This document shows positions 36,147-45,869 of a stretch of 64,000 nucleotides of DNA, piece after piece; the first letter of the stretch is position 1, and the number at the start of each line of letters is the position of its first letter. Source of the DNA: Glycocaulis profundi (lineage in GTDB: Bacteria; Pseudomonadota; Alphaproteobacteria; Caulobacterales; Maricaulaceae); contig VJOU01000012.1 of the NCBI GenBank assembly GCA_007050995.1, positions 46,793 through 110,792 on the forward strand, read 5' to 3'. Under the pieces are notes generated by a model, which was not told the origin of the DNA, did not search any database, and saw only the letters and a program-made list of their open reading frames with translations. Made by a program: the position numbers and the translations under genes.

Positions 36147-36926
36147 TCATTCCTTGTGCGACGGGGCGTCCTCGATTGCAAGGCGCCCGGCGCCGCTTGC
36201 GGGGTCATCGGCGGGCGCTTGCGCAGCATCCGCGCCCGGACGGCGGAACCAGGCACGCGCGGCGAGGATCGCCCCCAGCGAGCCCAGCGCGCCCAGGGCG
36301 AGCAGCCCGGCCATCACCAGATCGCCCTGGGTGGCGAGCTGCATCACGCCTTCGCTGGCGAAGGCCACGAGCGCGGTCTTGGGCACGATCCCGATGGCCG
36401 TGCCGCCCAGGAAAGCGAGTATGCTCATCGCGGACACCCCGGCCGCGGCGTTGACCACGACGAAAGGCGCGGAGGGCACGATGCGGATGACGAGGCTCGC
36501 CCAGAACCCGTTCCGCCCCACGAAATCGGAGATGCGGTTGACCGTGTCCCCGCCATAGCGGCGCACGAAATCGGCCCCCATCAGCCGCCCCGCGTAGAAG
36601 TTCACCGTGGCCGCGACCATGGTCCCGATCCAGGCATACCAGAACCCCGTGACAGGGCCGAAAGCGAGCACGGCGGCGGCGATCAGACCGAACTGGGGCG
36701 CGCCCAGAAAGGACAGGACGACGAAAGCGATGATGGTCAGCGGCAGGGCGTAGCCCCCCGCCGCGGCGCGGTCAAACCCGCCCTGAACGTCCTCGGCGCC
36801 CACGCCCAGCACGAACCGGCCGATCACGAAGATCACGGCGACCATCACGAACAGCGCGAGCGAAACCAGAACGGTGCGCACCGCGCTGGCGTCCATGCGG
36901 GACAGGAATGCGAGCAGGGACTTCAT
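36147..36926 (-). CDS. TVP38/TMEM64 (DedA-superfamily) membrane protein
   Basis: This 259-residue protein has about six helices. The VTT/SNARE-associated domain spans about residues 70-190, with signature FLGAPQFGLIAAAVLAFGPVTGFWYAWIG and FWASLVIRIVPSAPFVVVNAAAGVSAM. Related proteins are candidate lipid scramblases or transporters in the inner membrane. Start ATG 36926 has GAGGAAGG upstream; 14 extra residues to 36968 are unsupported. A polar tail of about 35 residues ends in KE. It may be a separate unit from the mre operon, whose mreB starts 55 bp before its stop. Confidence 0.88.
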   Translation of the reverse strand: MKSLLAFLSRMDASAVRTVLVSLALFVMVAVIFVIGRFVLGVGAEDVQGGFDRAAAGGYALPLTIIAFVVLSFLGAPQFGLIAAAVLAFGPVTGFWYAWIGTMVAATVNFYAGRLMGADFVRRYGGDTVNRISDFVGRNGFWASLVIRIVPSAPFVVVNAAAGVSAMSILAFLGGTAIGIVPKTALVAFASEGVMQLATQGDLVMAGLLALGALGSLGAILAARAWFRRPGADAAQAPADDPASGAGRLAIEDAPSHKE

Positions 36927-37007
36927 CGGGCCTTCCTCACGCGCGGACGCGTCGCCCGCGGGGCGCACAGGGATACCGTGTTCTGACGGTTTCGCAACGC
37001 CGGGGCG

Positions 37008-37997
37008 CTATCGGCCCCGCGTCAGAAGCGCGCGCAGCTCCGCGCCTGCGGCTTCGGACGGGTGTTCGGCCCCCGCCTTGCGGAACGCCTTCAGCCCCGC
37101 CCGGTCCTGTTCGAAGTCCGCCACCCAGCGGCGGGCGAAATCGCCCGATGTGACGTCCGCCACGATCCGGTCGAAGACCGGGCGGACGGCGGCGGCGATG
37201 GCGGGCTCGACCTCGTGGCCGCCGAACTCGGCGGTGTCGGAGATCGCCTCGTGCATGCCCGTGATGCCGCGCTCATGGATCAGGTCGGCGAGGTATTTCA
37301 GCTCGTGCACGGTGTCGATATAGGCCATGCGCGGGCTGATCCCGGCGGCCGTCAGAGCCTCGAACCCGGTCTTGGCCAGCGTGCACATGCCCCCGACCAG
37401 AACCGCCTGCTCGCCCAGAATGTCGGCCAGCGCCTCTTCGCGGAAGCTGGTGGGAAAGATACCCGCCCGGCCGCAGCCCAGCCCGGCCAGATAGGCCTTG
37501 GCGAGGGCCTCCGCCTCTCCGCTGGCGTCCTGATGGACCGCCCAGAAGCCGACCAGCCCCCCGCCCTTCTCAAAGCTCGACCGCACCGCGCCGCCCGGCC
37601 CCTTGGCGGCGGCGAGGATCACGTCCGCGTCGGCGGGCGGGTCGATCAGGCCGTATTCGATGGAAAAGCCGTGGCAGACGATCAGGGCCTGCCCCCGGGG
37701 CCGGTTCGGGGCGACATGCTCGCGCCAGATTTCGCCATGGGCCTCGTCGGCGGCCAGCAGGGCGACCGCGTCGGCGCGCCCCGCCGCCTCGGCCACGGCG
37801 AGCGTCTCGAACCCGTCCGCTTCCGCCTTGGCCCAACTGGGGGAGCCCTCGCGGAGGCCGATCACGATCTTCGTCGCGCCCATGTCGCGCAGGTTCAGCG
37901 CGTGGGACCGTCCGTGATTGCCGTAGCCGATGATGGCCAGGGTGCGCGTCTCGATGGGGCCGCTGTCGATGTCGGCTTCGTAGAGGGCGTCGGTCAT
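37008..37997 (-). CDS. Ketol-acid-reductoisomerase-like protein (divergent IlvC)
   Basis: This 329-residue class I KARI has the usual length and order: a Rossmann domain (GYGNHGRSHALNLRDMGA, about 24-41; cofactor loop GLREGSPSWAKA) and a knotted helical domain. Catalytic features are H109 in CHGFS, K132 in AKGPGGAVRS and metal ligands D192 and E196 in DILGEQAVL. D228 and E232 occupy the second metal-ligand pair (DTVHELKY), where E is normal at the first position. The glycine-rich motif reads GNHGRSH instead of the usual GSQGHAH. It overlaps the miaA stop by 4 bp and is not with other ilv genes. It may be a paralogue with a different substrate or the organism's only IlvC. Confidence 0.85.
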   Translation of the reverse strand: MTDALYEADIDSGPIETRTLAIIGYGNHGRSHALNLRDMGATKIVIGLREGSPSWAKAEADGFETLAVAEAAGRADAVALLAADEAHGEIWREHVAPNRPRGQALIVCHGFSIEYGLIDPPADADVILAAAKGPGGAVRSSFEKGGGLVGFWAVHQDASGEAEALAKAYLAGLGCGRAGIFPTSFREEALADILGEQAVLVGGMCTLAKTGFEALTAAGISPRMAYIDTVHELKYLADLIHERGITGMHEAISDTAEFGGHEVEPAIAAAVRPVFDRIVADVTSGDFARRWVADFEQDRAGLKAFRKAGAEHPSEAAGAELRALLTRGR

Positions 37998-38923
37998 GGA
38001 AACTGCCTGTCGATGATGGCGTCCAGCCCCGCGCGGGCCTGCGCCGGATCGAGGGTTTCGATCCGGTCCCAGCCGGGGTGCTGGTTGGAGAACCAGGTGT
38101 ACTGGCGCTTGGCGTAGCGCCGCGTGTCCCGCTTGGCCAGCGCGACGGCTTCGTCCAGCGCGATCTCGCCGCGCAGATGGGCCAGAAGCGGGGGCAGACC
38201 CACCGCCTTCATGGCCGGAAGCGCCGGATCGAGCCCCCGCGCGGCGATGGCCCGCGCCTCGTCCAGCGCGCCCGCAGCCATCATCTGATCAAAGCGCGCC
38301 TCGATGCGTGGATAGAGCCCTTCGCGCGGCGGCTGGATCACCACGCCGCGCCAGCGGTCCGGCGCGATCAGCGGCTCGGTGGCGGCGTGGATCTCGGCCA
38401 GCGGCTTTCCGGCGGCGGAGACCAGCTCGATCAGGCGGATCAGGCGCTGGGTGTCGCCCTGGGCGATGGCCGACGCCGCCTCGGGATCGAGCCGTTCGGC
38501 TTCGGCGCGCAGGGCGGCCAGCCCCTCGCCCGCCAGTCTCAGGGTCCGCTCGCGCAGGTCGGCGGGAATGTCGGGCGCGGGCGCGAGGCCTTCGGTCAGC
38601 GCCTTGAAATACAGCCCCGTGCCGCCGACCAGAATCGCCCGGCGCCCCCGGCTCGTGATGTCGGCGATGGCGGCCAGCGCGGCCTGCGCCCAGCGTCCGG
38701 TGGAATGGCGTTCGGCCATGTCGGCATGGCCGAACAGATGGTGGGGCGCGCCGCCGGTCTCGTCCGCGCCGGGACGGGCGCTGAGGATGTAGAGGCCGCC
38801 ATAGACCTGCATGGAGTCCGCGTTGACGATCTCGCCGTCCAGCCGCCCGGCGGCATGAAGGCTCAGCGCGGTCTTGCCCGAGGCCGTCGGCCCGGCGAGC
38901 AGCAGGATGTCGGGCGTTCCCAC
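37994..38923 (-). CDS. miaA: tRNA dimethylallyltransferase
   Basis: MiaA prenylates A37 of UNN-decoding tRNAs using DMAPP. The 309-residue protein has the P-loop GPTASGKTALS (11-21), NADSMQVYGGLYI with the substrate aspartate, and GGTGLYFKAL. The swivel and catalytic domain follow, with AMKAVGLPPLLAHLRGE and RRYAKRQYTWFSN. The likely start is GTG 38923; the degP stop lies 11 bp upstream. Its stop is coupled to the KARI-like gene (ATGA). Confidence 0.96.
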   Translation of the reverse strand: MGTPDILLLAGPTASGKTALSLHAAGRLDGEIVNADSMQVYGGLYILSARPGADETGGAPHHLFGHADMAERHSTGRWAQAALAAIADITSRGRRAILVGGTGLYFKALTEGLAPAPDIPADLRERTLRLAGEGLAALRAEAERLDPEAASAIAQGDTQRLIRLIELVSAAGKPLAEIHAATEPLIAPDRWRGVVIQPPREGLYPRIEARFDQMMAAGALDEARAIAARGLDPALPAMKAVGLPPLLAHLRGEIALDEAVALAKRDTRRYAKRQYTWFSNQHPGWDRIETLDPAQARAGLDAIIDRQFP

Positions 38924-38933
38924 CCCCGAGCGC

Positions 38934-40331
38934 CTACGGGCGCAGGGGCTGGAGAATGTACTGGCCCTGCCGGTTGAGGCTGAACAGGACGGGCGAGCCG
39001 CCCTCGCCCGCCGCGCTGGACGCCACCTGACGGGCCTCGTCGATGGAGCCCACGCGGGTCCAGGCGATCTCCTCGACCACGTCGCCCGCGCGGACCTTGC
39101 CCGCGGCGTCCGATTCAGGATCGACCGCGGTGACGATCAGCCCTTCGGCGTCGGGGTGGACCCGGTGGCGGCGGCGCAGCTGGTCGTCCAGCGGCGCGAG
39201 GGTCAGCCCGAACAGGCTGGCCTCGCCGCCCGCCCCGCCCGTGCGGGGCTCGGCGTCGCTCCGGCCGGGACGGCGCGGCGGCGCGGCGGCCTCTTCCTCA
39301 AGGCGGCGGATCTCCACCGACAGGGTCATCGGCTCGTCACGGCGCAGGATGTCGATCTCGACGGTCGAGCCGATCTCGGCGTCCGCGACCATGCGCGGAA
39401 GCTGGCGGTCGTCGGGCACGGCCACGCCGCCGAAGGCCAGGATCAGATCGCCCGGCTCCAGACCCGCCTCGGCGGCGGGGCCTTCGGCGTCCACCCGGCT
39501 GACCACCGCGCCGCGCGGCGACGACAGGCCGAAGGCCTCGGCCATGTCCGCGGTCACCTGCTGGACGTTCACGCCCAGCCAGCCCCGGCGCGTCTCGCCG
39601 TATTCGGCGAGCTGGGCGATGATCGGCGAGGCGACGTTGGAGGGGATGGAGAAGGAGATGCCCACGCTGGCGCCGGTGGGTGAGAAGATCGCCGTGTTCA
39701 CCCCGATCACCCGACCGTCCATGTCGAACATCGGGCCGCCCGAATTGCCCCGGTTGATGGCCACGTCGGTCTGCAGATAGTCGTCGTACTGGCCGCCGAT
39801 CTCGCGGCCCCGCGCGCTGATCACGCCCGCGGTCAGCGAGCCGCCCAGCCCGAACGGATTGCCGATCGCGACCACCCAGTCGCCCACCCGCGCGGCGTCG
39901 GAATCGCCCCAGCGCGCGGCCGGGAACGGCCCTTCGGCCTCGATCCGGAGCAGGGCCAGGTCGGTGGCCGCGTCGCTGCCGATGATCTCTGCGGGATAGG
40001 TGCGGCCGTCGGGGAAGGTCACCTCCACGTCGTCGGCCTCGTCGATGACGTGGTTGTTGGTGACCACCAGCCCCGCATCGTCGATCACGAAGCCCGAGCC
40101 CAGCGAGTTGGCCACCCGCGGGCTGTCGCCCAGAAGATCGTTGAAGCGTTCGAGGGGCGAGCCCGGCGGGAAGGTGGGCAGCCCCTCCTGCTGGCGGACG
40201 CGCTGCGCGGCGGAGATGTTCACCACGTAGGGCGACAGCTCCTCGGCAAGGTCGGCGAACCCCTCGCGAGGCTGGGCCTGGGCCGTGAAGGCGAAGGCGA
40301 GAAGTGCGAGGGCGGCCAGCGCAATCCGCAT
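38934..40331 (-). CDS. DegP/HtrA-type periplasmic serine protease
   Basis: This 465-residue protein has a signal peptide (cleavage after AQAQ, about residue 20). The trypsin-like domain carries the triad H94 (TNNHVID), D124 (AATDLALLRI) and S197 (RGNSGGP). PDZ1 lies around 260-350 and a shorter degenerate PDZ2 around 385-465. It degrades or refolds misfolded envelope proteins. ATG 40331 has CGGAG upstream; the frame could extend to 40418 without support. It lies 102 bp downstream of DUF2065 in the same direction as hflK-hflC, so a joint envelope-quality-control operon is possible. Confidence 0.96.
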   Translation of the reverse strand: MRIALAALALLAFAFTAQAQPREGFADLAEELSPYVVNISAAQRVRQQEGLPTFPPGSPLERFNDLLGDSPRVANSLGSGFVIDDAGLVVTNNHVIDEADDVEVTFPDGRTYPAEIIGSDAATDLALLRIEAEGPFPAARWGDSDAARVGDWVVAIGNPFGLGGSLTAGVISARGREIGGQYDDYLQTDVAINRGNSGGPMFDMDGRVIGVNTAIFSPTGASVGISFSIPSNVASPIIAQLAEYGETRRGWLGVNVQQVTADMAEAFGLSSPRGAVVSRVDAEGPAAEAGLEPGDLILAFGGVAVPDDRQLPRMVADAEIGSTVEIDILRRDEPMTLSVEIRRLEEEAAAPPRRPGRSDAEPRTGGAGGEASLFGLTLAPLDDQLRRRHRVHPDAEGLIVTAVDPESDAAGKVRAGDVVEEIAWTRVGSIDEARQVASSAAGEGGSPVLFSLNRQGQYILQPLRP

Positions 40332-40439
40332 GGGCGGCTCCGATAACGAAAGCGGCGTCAATTCGTTAACGGGTGTATCGCCCGTCAGGGGCGAGAGCAA
40401 GGCGGCCCCTTCCCGCAAGCTGCAATCGGCCCGGGCCGG

Positions 40440-40637
40440 TCACAGGGCGCGGCCGAGCCAGACCAGTCCCACTCCGAGCGCGGCTGCGAAAAGCCCGGCC
40501 GTCCTGAGACGACCGGGCTGTTCCATCGCGACCATGGCCGCGAAGCGTTTCATGGACTCCGGCGCGATGGCGTAGAGCGCGCCTTCGAGAGCGAAGGCGA
40601 GCCCCATGCCGATCAGAAGCCAGGCGGCGAGGTCCAC
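40440..40637 (-). CDS. DUF2065 small membrane protein
   Basis: This 65-residue protein has two membrane helices separated by EGALYAIAPESMKRFAAMVAM, the DUF2065 core, ending in RTAGLFAAALGVGLVWLGRAL. The GTG start at 40637 begins one base after the hflC stop; the longer frame upstream is antisense-like shadow over hflC. DUF2065 genes commonly follow hflKC or sit near htrA-type proteases, but no function is established. Confidence 0.88.
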   Translation of the reverse strand: MDLAAWLLIGMGLAFALEGALYAIAPESMKRFAAMVAMEQPGRLRTAGLFAAALGVGLVWLGRAL

Positions 40638-40638
40638 C

Positions 40639-41550
40639 TCAGTTGGACGCCGCCGCCGGTCCCCCCGCGCCCGCCTCGCTGCGGAAATAGCGGAAGAACT
40701 CAGAATCGGGCGGCAGGACCATCGGCGTGCCCGCAGGCATGGCGGCCTGATAGGCCAGCATGGAGCGGTAGAAGGCGAAGAACTCCGGATCGGCCCCGTA
40801 GGCCTCGGCGAAGATCGCCGTCCGCTGGGCGTCGCCATCGCCTCGGATGCGCTCGGATTCCGCGCGGGCGTTGGCCAGGATGACCACCGCCTCACGGTCG
40901 GCCTCGGCGCGGATCTCCCGCGCGCGCTGCTCGCCCTGCGAACGGATGAGCTGGGCTTCCTGGCGGCGCTCGGAACGCATGCGCTCGAACACCTGCTCGG
41001 CGATCTGCTGGGGCAGGTCGGCGCGCAGGATGCGCACGTCGACCACTTCGATGCCCAGATCCTGCGTGCGCACCTGGTTCTCGACCGCCAGACGGATGCG
41101 GTTCATCACCTGGCTGCGCTGGCCGGAGATCACGTCCGACGAGGTGATCGAGGCGATCACGCCGCGCACCGAGTCGTTCATGATCGCCTGCAGACGCTGC
41201 TCCAGACCGCGCTCGTCGCGCACGGTCTGATACACCCTGAGCGGATTGGTGACGCGGTAGCGCAGGAAGGCGTTGACCACCAGACGCTCCTGGTCGGAAG
41301 CGAGGATTTCGGCCGGCGGCAGGTCGAACTCGACATTGCGCTTGTCGAAGAACAGCACCTCGTCGACGAACGGCATCTTGAAGTGCAGGCCGGGCTCCTC
41401 GTCGCCGGGCTCGTTGACCACGGCGACAGGGTTGCCCAAGCGCAGCACGAGGGCGGATTCGCGCTCGTCCACGCGGTAAGTGGCCGAGACGCCGACGATC
41501 ACGAGAACGGCGAGGATGACCGCGGCGGCGATGACTAGCGTGCGGGACAT
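40639..41550 (-). CDS. hflC: HflC, SPFH-family modulator of FtsH
   Basis: This 303-residue protein has one N-terminal membrane helix (about 4-24). The prohibitin/SPFH domain follows (YRVDERESALVLRLGNPVAVV, GLHFKMPFVDEV), then a long coiled coil and the conserved LPPDSEFFRYF C-terminus. With HflK it forms a large periplasmic cage around the FtsH protease. Its ATG overlaps the hflK stop by one base (TGATG). Confidence 0.97.
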   Translation of the reverse strand: MSRTLVIAAAVILAVLVIVGVSATYRVDERESALVLRLGNPVAVVNEPGDEEPGLHFKMPFVDEVLFFDKRNVEFDLPPAEILASDQERLVVNAFLRYRVTNPLRVYQTVRDERGLEQRLQAIMNDSVRGVIASITSSDVISGQRSQVMNRIRLAVENQVRTQDLGIEVVDVRILRADLPQQIAEQVFERMRSERRQEAQLIRSQGEQRAREIRAEADREAVVILANARAESERIRGDGDAQRTAIFAEAYGADPEFFAFYRSMLAYQAAMPAGTPMVLPPDSEFFRYFRSEAGAGGPAAASN

Positions 41551-42719
41551 CAGTTGCTCCCTCCCTGACCGGAACTGCGCTGCTGGGTGGTCTGGCCCCG
41601 GCGCTCGCCGAGCTGGTCGAGCGGCAGGTAGGGCACGGCCCCGCTGCCCTCGCCGCCCTGGTCGAGGATGATCAGCTCGGAGCGGCCCAGAACCTCTTCC
41701 ATGGTCTCAAGGAAGATGCGGCGGCGCGTGACGTCCGGCGCTGCGGCGTACTCGGTGTAGATCGCGGTGAAGCGTTCGGCCTGACCTTCGGATTCGGCGA
41801 TCACGCTGTCCCGGTAACCGCGGGCTTCCTCCAGCAGGCGGGCCGCGTCGCCGCGCGCCTCGGGGATCACCCGGTTGGCGTGCTGGGTGGCCTCCAGCGC
41901 GACGCGCTCGGCGTCCTGGCGGGCGGCGTCCACGTCGCGGAAGGCGTCGATGACGGTTTCGGGCGCCGAGCTTTCGCGCAGCTGGACTTCCAGAATCTGG
42001 ATGCCCGCGCCGTACTCGTTCAGCGTCTCCTGGATGATGTCGCGCGCACGGCGGGCGGCCTCGGTCCGGCCTGCGGTGATGATGGGCTGCAGGTCGGTCA
42101 GGCCGACGACCTCGCGCATGGCGCTCTCGGCCACCGACTTCACGGTGCCGTCAGGGTCGCGGATATTGAACAGGAAGTCGCGCACCCCGTCGGGATAGGT
42201 CAGGTCGACGCGCCACTGAACGACGAAGTCCACCTCGACGATGTTCTCGTCGCGGGTGAGCATCAGGCTCTCGGCGGGCACCGCGCCCACGGTGGTGGAC
42301 TGGGTGGTGGTCACCTCGGGCAGCAGCACCGTCTCGATGGGCACGGGCAGCTTGAACTGCAGGCCCGAGCCGGTGGTGCGGACATATTCGCCGAAGCGCA
42401 GGACCACGCCGGCCTGCTGCGGCCCGACCACGTACCAGGCCGAACCGGGCCAGGCGAGCCAGACGAAGACAACGATGGCCGCCAGCAGCCCGATCCCGGG
42501 GCCGTTGCCGCCCTTGCCGCCGCGGCCGCCGAACAGGCGGCGCAGCCGCTCCTGCAGCCGGGCGATCATCTGATCGAGATCAGGCTGGTCGCCGCTGCCG
42601 CCGCCATTGGGACGGCGCGGACCGCCGGGCCCCTGGCCCCACGGATTGTTCGAATTGTTGCGACCGCCGCCGCCGGAGCCCCACGGACCCCCGCCGCCTG
42701 CATTGTCGTTCCAGGGCAT
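41550..42719 (-). CDS. hflK: HflK, SPFH-family modulator of FtsH
   Basis: This 389-residue partner of HflC has an N-terminal ~75 residues that are Gly/Asn/Pro-rich and cytoplasmic (GGGPWGSGGGGRNNSNNPWG), as in most HflK. One helix (about 77-92) follows, then SPFH domain motifs VVGPQQAGVVLRFGEYVRTTGSGLQFKLP and DVDAARQDAERVALEA. GGGGAGCG precedes the ATG. It is first in hflK-hflC-DUF2065. Confidence 0.97.
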   Translation of the reverse strand: MPWNDNAGGGGPWGSGGGGRNNSNNPWGQGPGGPRRPNGGGSGDQPDLDQMIARLQERLRRLFGGRGGKGGNGPGIGLLAAIVVFVWLAWPGSAWYVVGPQQAGVVLRFGEYVRTTGSGLQFKLPVPIETVLLPEVTTTQSTTVGAVPAESLMLTRDENIVEVDFVVQWRVDLTYPDGVRDFLFNIRDPDGTVKSVAESAMREVVGLTDLQPIITAGRTEAARRARDIIQETLNEYGAGIQILEVQLRESSAPETVIDAFRDVDAARQDAERVALEATQHANRVIPEARGDAARLLEEARGYRDSVIAESEGQAERFTAIYTEYAAAPDVTRRRIFLETMEEVLGRSELIILDQGGEGSGAVPYLPLDQLGERRGQTTQQRSSGQGGSN

Positions 42720-42834
42720 GCACGCTCCCCGCTTCTGTCGTGTCCGATGTGATGATGTTGCCGCAGTATGTGGACGGAACCTTCCGGCGGTTCAAGTGAA
42801 ACCGTCGGTGAACCCTGCCAGCCGAGCCATGGCG

Positions 42835-43350
42835 TCAGCGTCTGCGGTCGAGGGTTCTCAGCACGAAGCCCGCGTCGTCGCCCTCCCCCGCGGCGACTTC
42901 CTCGCGCGCCGTCTCGGCCCACTCGGCCTCGTCGATGCCGGGAAACCGCGCCTCGCCGGACGGCGCGAGATCGACCTCGGTGAGGTAGAGACGGTCGGCC
43001 TGCCCGATCAGCGCGGCGTAGAGCGCCGCCCCCCCGATCACGCACACCTCGTCAGCGCCGGTTTCGCGCGCCGAGGCGCGGGCCGCGGCCAGCGCCGCCT
43101 CGGGGCTGGCGAAGACCTCCGCGCCCTCCAGCGCCGGGACCGTGCGGCTGACCACGAAATTCGCCCGCCCCGGCAGCGGCTTGCGCGGCAGGCTGTCCCA
43201 GGTCTTGCGGCCCATCACCACCGGCTTGCCCAGCGTGACGGCCTTGAAGCGCTTCAGATCGGACGGAATCCGCCACGGCAGATCGCCCTCGGACCCGATC
43301 ACGCCGTTGCGGCCGCGCGCGGCGACGAGGACGAGTTTCGGGGAGGTCAC
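42835..43350 (-). CDS. folA: Dihydrofolate reductase
   Basis: This 171-residue enzyme reduces dihydrofolate to tetrahydrofolate with NADPH. Motifs are [23 protein letters not shown] (with the Trp and substrate-binding acidic residue region), [19 protein letters not shown] and [25 protein letters not shown]. Its ATG overlaps the thyA stop by 4 bp. Pairing with thyA is functional, because thymidylate synthase makes the dihydrofolate that FolA recycles. Confidence 0.97.
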   Translation of the reverse strand: MTSPKLVLVAARGRNGVIGSEGDLPWRIPSDLKRFKAVTLGKPVVMGRKTWDSLPRKPLPGRANFVVSRTVPALEGAEVFASPEAALAAARASARETGADEVCVIGGAALYAALIGQADRLYLTEVDLAPSGEARFPGIDEAEWAETAREEVAAGEGDDAGFVLRTLDRRR

Positions 43351-44198
43351 ACCGCCACCGGCGCCTTGATGCCCGGATGGGGGTCATAGCCCTCCAGCGC
43401 GATGTCCTCGTATTCGAAGGCGAACAGGTCGGTGACGTCCGGGTTCAGGACCAGCCGGGGCAGCGGGCGGGCCTCGCGGCCCAGCTGGGTGGTCACCTGT
43501 TCGATGTGATTCTCGTAGATGTGCGCGTCGCCGAAGGTGTGGATGAACTCGCCCGGCTCCAGCCCCGTCGCCCGCGCGACCATGGCCAGCAGCAGGGCGT
43601 AGCTGGCGATGTTGAACGGCACCCCCAGGAACAGGTCCGCGCTGCGCTGGTAGAGCTGCAGCGACAGCCGGCCTTCGCTGACGTTGAACTGGAACAGGGT
43701 GTGGCACGGCGGCAGGGCCATCGAGGGCACGTCCGCGGGGTTCCAGGCCGACAGGATATGGCGGCGCGAGTGCGGGCTCAGCTTTATCTGCTCGACCAGA
43801 TTGGCGAGCTGATCGATCTCGGTCCCGTCAGGCGCGGTCCAGCGGCGCCACTGCTTGCCGTAGACCGGCCCCAGCTCGCCGTCCGCGTCCGCCCACTCGT
43901 CCCAGATGCTGACCCCGCGCTCCTGCAGCCAGCGCACGTTGGTCATGCCCTTGACGAACCAGAGCAGCTCCACCGCCACGGACTTGAAGTGCACCTTCTT
44001 GGTGGTCAGCAGCGGAAAGCCGTCGGCCAGATCGCAGCGGATCTGGCGACCGAACACCGACCGCGTGCCCACGCCGGTGCGGTCGTCAGTCTTCACCCCG
44101 TTATCCAGAACATCGCGCAGCAGGCCCAGATAGGCCGCCTCGATGCCGCCCGTGTCGCCGGTGCGGACGGGCGCGGGATGATGCTCGGCGAGGGCCAT
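43347..44198 (-). CDS. thyA: Thymidylate synthase
   Basis: This 283-residue ThyA converts dUMP to dTMP. The catalytic cysteine lies in [12 protein letters not shown], with [22 protein letters not shown] and [17 protein letters not shown] also seen. ATG 44198 has GGAG with 8-nt spacing; the frame can be extended to 44768 but that region is antisense to a plus-strand gene. It is first in thyA-folA and diverges from the DUF6624 gene across a 174-bp promoter region. Confidence 0.97.
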   Translation of the reverse strand: MALAEHHPAPVRTGDTGGIEAAYLGLLRDVLDNGVKTDDRTGVGTRSVFGRQIRCDLADGFPLLTTKKVHFKSVAVELLWFVKGMTNVRWLQERGVSIWDEWADADGELGPVYGKQWRRWTAPDGTEIDQLANLVEQIKLSPHSRRHILSAWNPADVPSMALPPCHTLFQFNVSEGRLSLQLYQRSADLFLGVPFNIASYALLLAMVARATGLEPGEFIHTFGDAHIYENHIEQVTTQLGREARPLPRLVLNPDVTDLFAFEYEDIALEGYDPHPGIKAPVAV

Positions 44199-44372
44199 GG
44201 CGAAGGCTCCGGGTGGCGGGACGATGGACAGGATGCTCCGCCGATTCGTCAGAAAGACGGCCATCCGCGCAAGGGGGCTGCATGAATGCGACCGTGGATA
44301 ACCGAAGCCCTTCGCACACTGGCCACAGCCCCCGATTGCAGGCAGTCTGAGCGCGTCCTGCAGGAGACCGCC

Positions 44373-45407
44373 ATGCTCGCATTCCTCATCGCCGCCTCCC
44401 TGGCCCTTCTCATCGCTGAACCTGAGGCCGACTGGAGAGAGGGGCTCCCTCCCGAGCATCGCGAGCGTATCGAGGCCATGCTGTCCGGAGACGAAGACCC
44501 GTTCCAGGCTGACCTCGCCGCATGGCGCTTCGGCGATGAGGATGAGCGCGCCGCGTTCGAGGCGGTCGACGCCGCCGCCCGCGAAGCGCACCGGATTGAG
44601 TTCGCCAGACGGCAGTCCGAACGCGGGCTGCCCGATGGCGCCACGACCATGGGATGCCCGCCCGTGGCGCTCATGGCTGTCGGCGCCGCCCGCCATGCCG
44701 CCTCTTTGGGGCAAAATGCCGATGAACAGATGCGTCATGCCGCTCGGATGGACGTCGCATATGAACAATGGCGCTCGGACTACGCCAATATCGATGGTCT
44801 GGCCGATGGGCAGGGTCAGTCATGGTCCCGCTATCGCGATCTGTCGCAGGCCACCGATGACCCGCTTCTGAGGGAACTGTTCGAGCGCGTCGCACGGGAT
44901 CAGTTCACCCGTATCACCAGCGGCCAGCACGCACAGCAAGCTTTTCCGGACGATCCGGACCTGCACGAAGCGCTCGCCCGCAGGATATTCCTTGAGGTCT
45001 GCCGGGTCGATTTTGACAACACGGCGTGGCTGAAAGGCATTGTCGAGGAGAGAGGCTGGTTCACGAACAGCGCGGATGGCGAGAATGCGCCTGAGGCGGC
45101 GTGGCTGATCGCCCAGCACGCCGATCACGACACAAACTTTCAGCGACACGTTCTGGATTTGCTGGAACCGCTTGCCACCGCAGGAGAAGTGTCCGGTCAA
45201 AATTACGCCTATCTTTCTGACCGGATCGCGATGAACCTCGCCCGGCCTCAGCGTTTCGGCACGCAGGGCTCATGCTTGGAAGACGGCCGCTGGGGGCCGC
45301 GGCCGATCGCCGATGAAGACGCCGTCGATGAACTGAGAGCCAGATACGGGCTGGAGCCTTTGTCCGATTACGTCGACCGGTTCAACGAGATGGGCGTGTG
45401 CGGCTGA
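44373..45407 (+). CDS. DUF6624 secreted protein
   Basis: This 344-residue protein begins with a short signal peptide ([15 protein letters not shown]). The C-terminal ~200 residues match the DUF6624 pattern: [48 protein letters not shown] followed by RFGTQG. The N-terminal part is an acidic helical region without a family I recognise. AGGAG lies 7 nt before ATG 44373; an upstream ATG at 44286 has no site. Codon use is slightly less GC-biased than in neighbours. No function is known for DUF6624. Confidence 0.85.
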   Translation: MLAFLIAASLALLIAEPEADWREGLPPEHRERIEAMLSGDEDPFQADLAAWRFGDEDERAAFEAVDAAAREAHRIEFARRQSERGLPDGATTMGCPPVALMAVGAARHAASLGQNADEQMRHAARMDVAYEQWRSDYANIDGLADGQGQSWSRYRDLSQATDDPLLRELFERVARDQFTRITSGQHAQQAFPDDPDLHEALARRIFLEVCRVDFDNTAWLKGIVEERGWFTNSADGENAPEAAWLIAQHADHDTNFQRHVLDLLEPLATAGEVSGQNYAYLSDRIAMNLARPQRFGTQGSCLEDGRWGPRPIADEDAVDELRARYGLEPLSDYVDRFNEMGVCG

Positions 45408-45491
45408 TCACCCCGAACGTCCAGATTTCGCTTGCCTTCCCTCCGCTCCGGCGCGATGCTCACGCATCGGAACATTACAGGAACATACACC

Positions 45492-45869
45492 ATGATCGGC
45501 TATGTCACCCTCGGCACGAATGACCGCGAGCGCGGGGCGAAATTTTATGACGCCGTGTGCGCCGAGCTGGATGTCGGGCGGATGATGGAGACCGAGCAGT
45601 TCATCGCCTGGGGCGCGCCCGGCGGCGGGGCTGGGATCGGGCTGACATTCCCGTTCGACGGCCAGCCGGCCAGCGTGGGCAACGGGGTGATGGTCGCCCT
45701 GGAAGCGAAGGACCGGGCTCAGGTGGACCGGATATACGCCGTCGCGCTGGCCCATGGCGGAACCGACGAAGGCGCGCCGGGCGAGCGATGGCCGGGCTTC
45801 TACGCGGCCTATTTCCGGGACCCCGACGGCAACAAGCTGAACGCCTTCCTCATGGAGCAGCCGGACTGA
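45492..45869 (+). CDS. VOC-family (glyoxalase/bleomycin-resistance-like) protein
   Basis: This 125-residue protein has paired beta-alpha-beta-beta-beta modules. It starts with MIGYVTLGTNDRERGAKFYDAV and ends with the typical FRDPDGNKLNAFLM, whose Glu/Asp and Asn belong to the metal or substrate site in relatives. AGGA precedes ATG 45492. The 3' end overlaps the convergent DUF2459 gene by 20 bp. The substrate cannot be inferred. Confidence 0.92.
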   Translation: MIGYVTLGTNDRERGAKFYDAVCAELDVGRMMETEQFIAWGAPGGGAGIGLTFPFDGQPASVGNGVMVALEAKDRAQVDRIYAVALAHGGTDEGAPGERWPGFYAAYFRDPDGNKLNAFLMEQPD

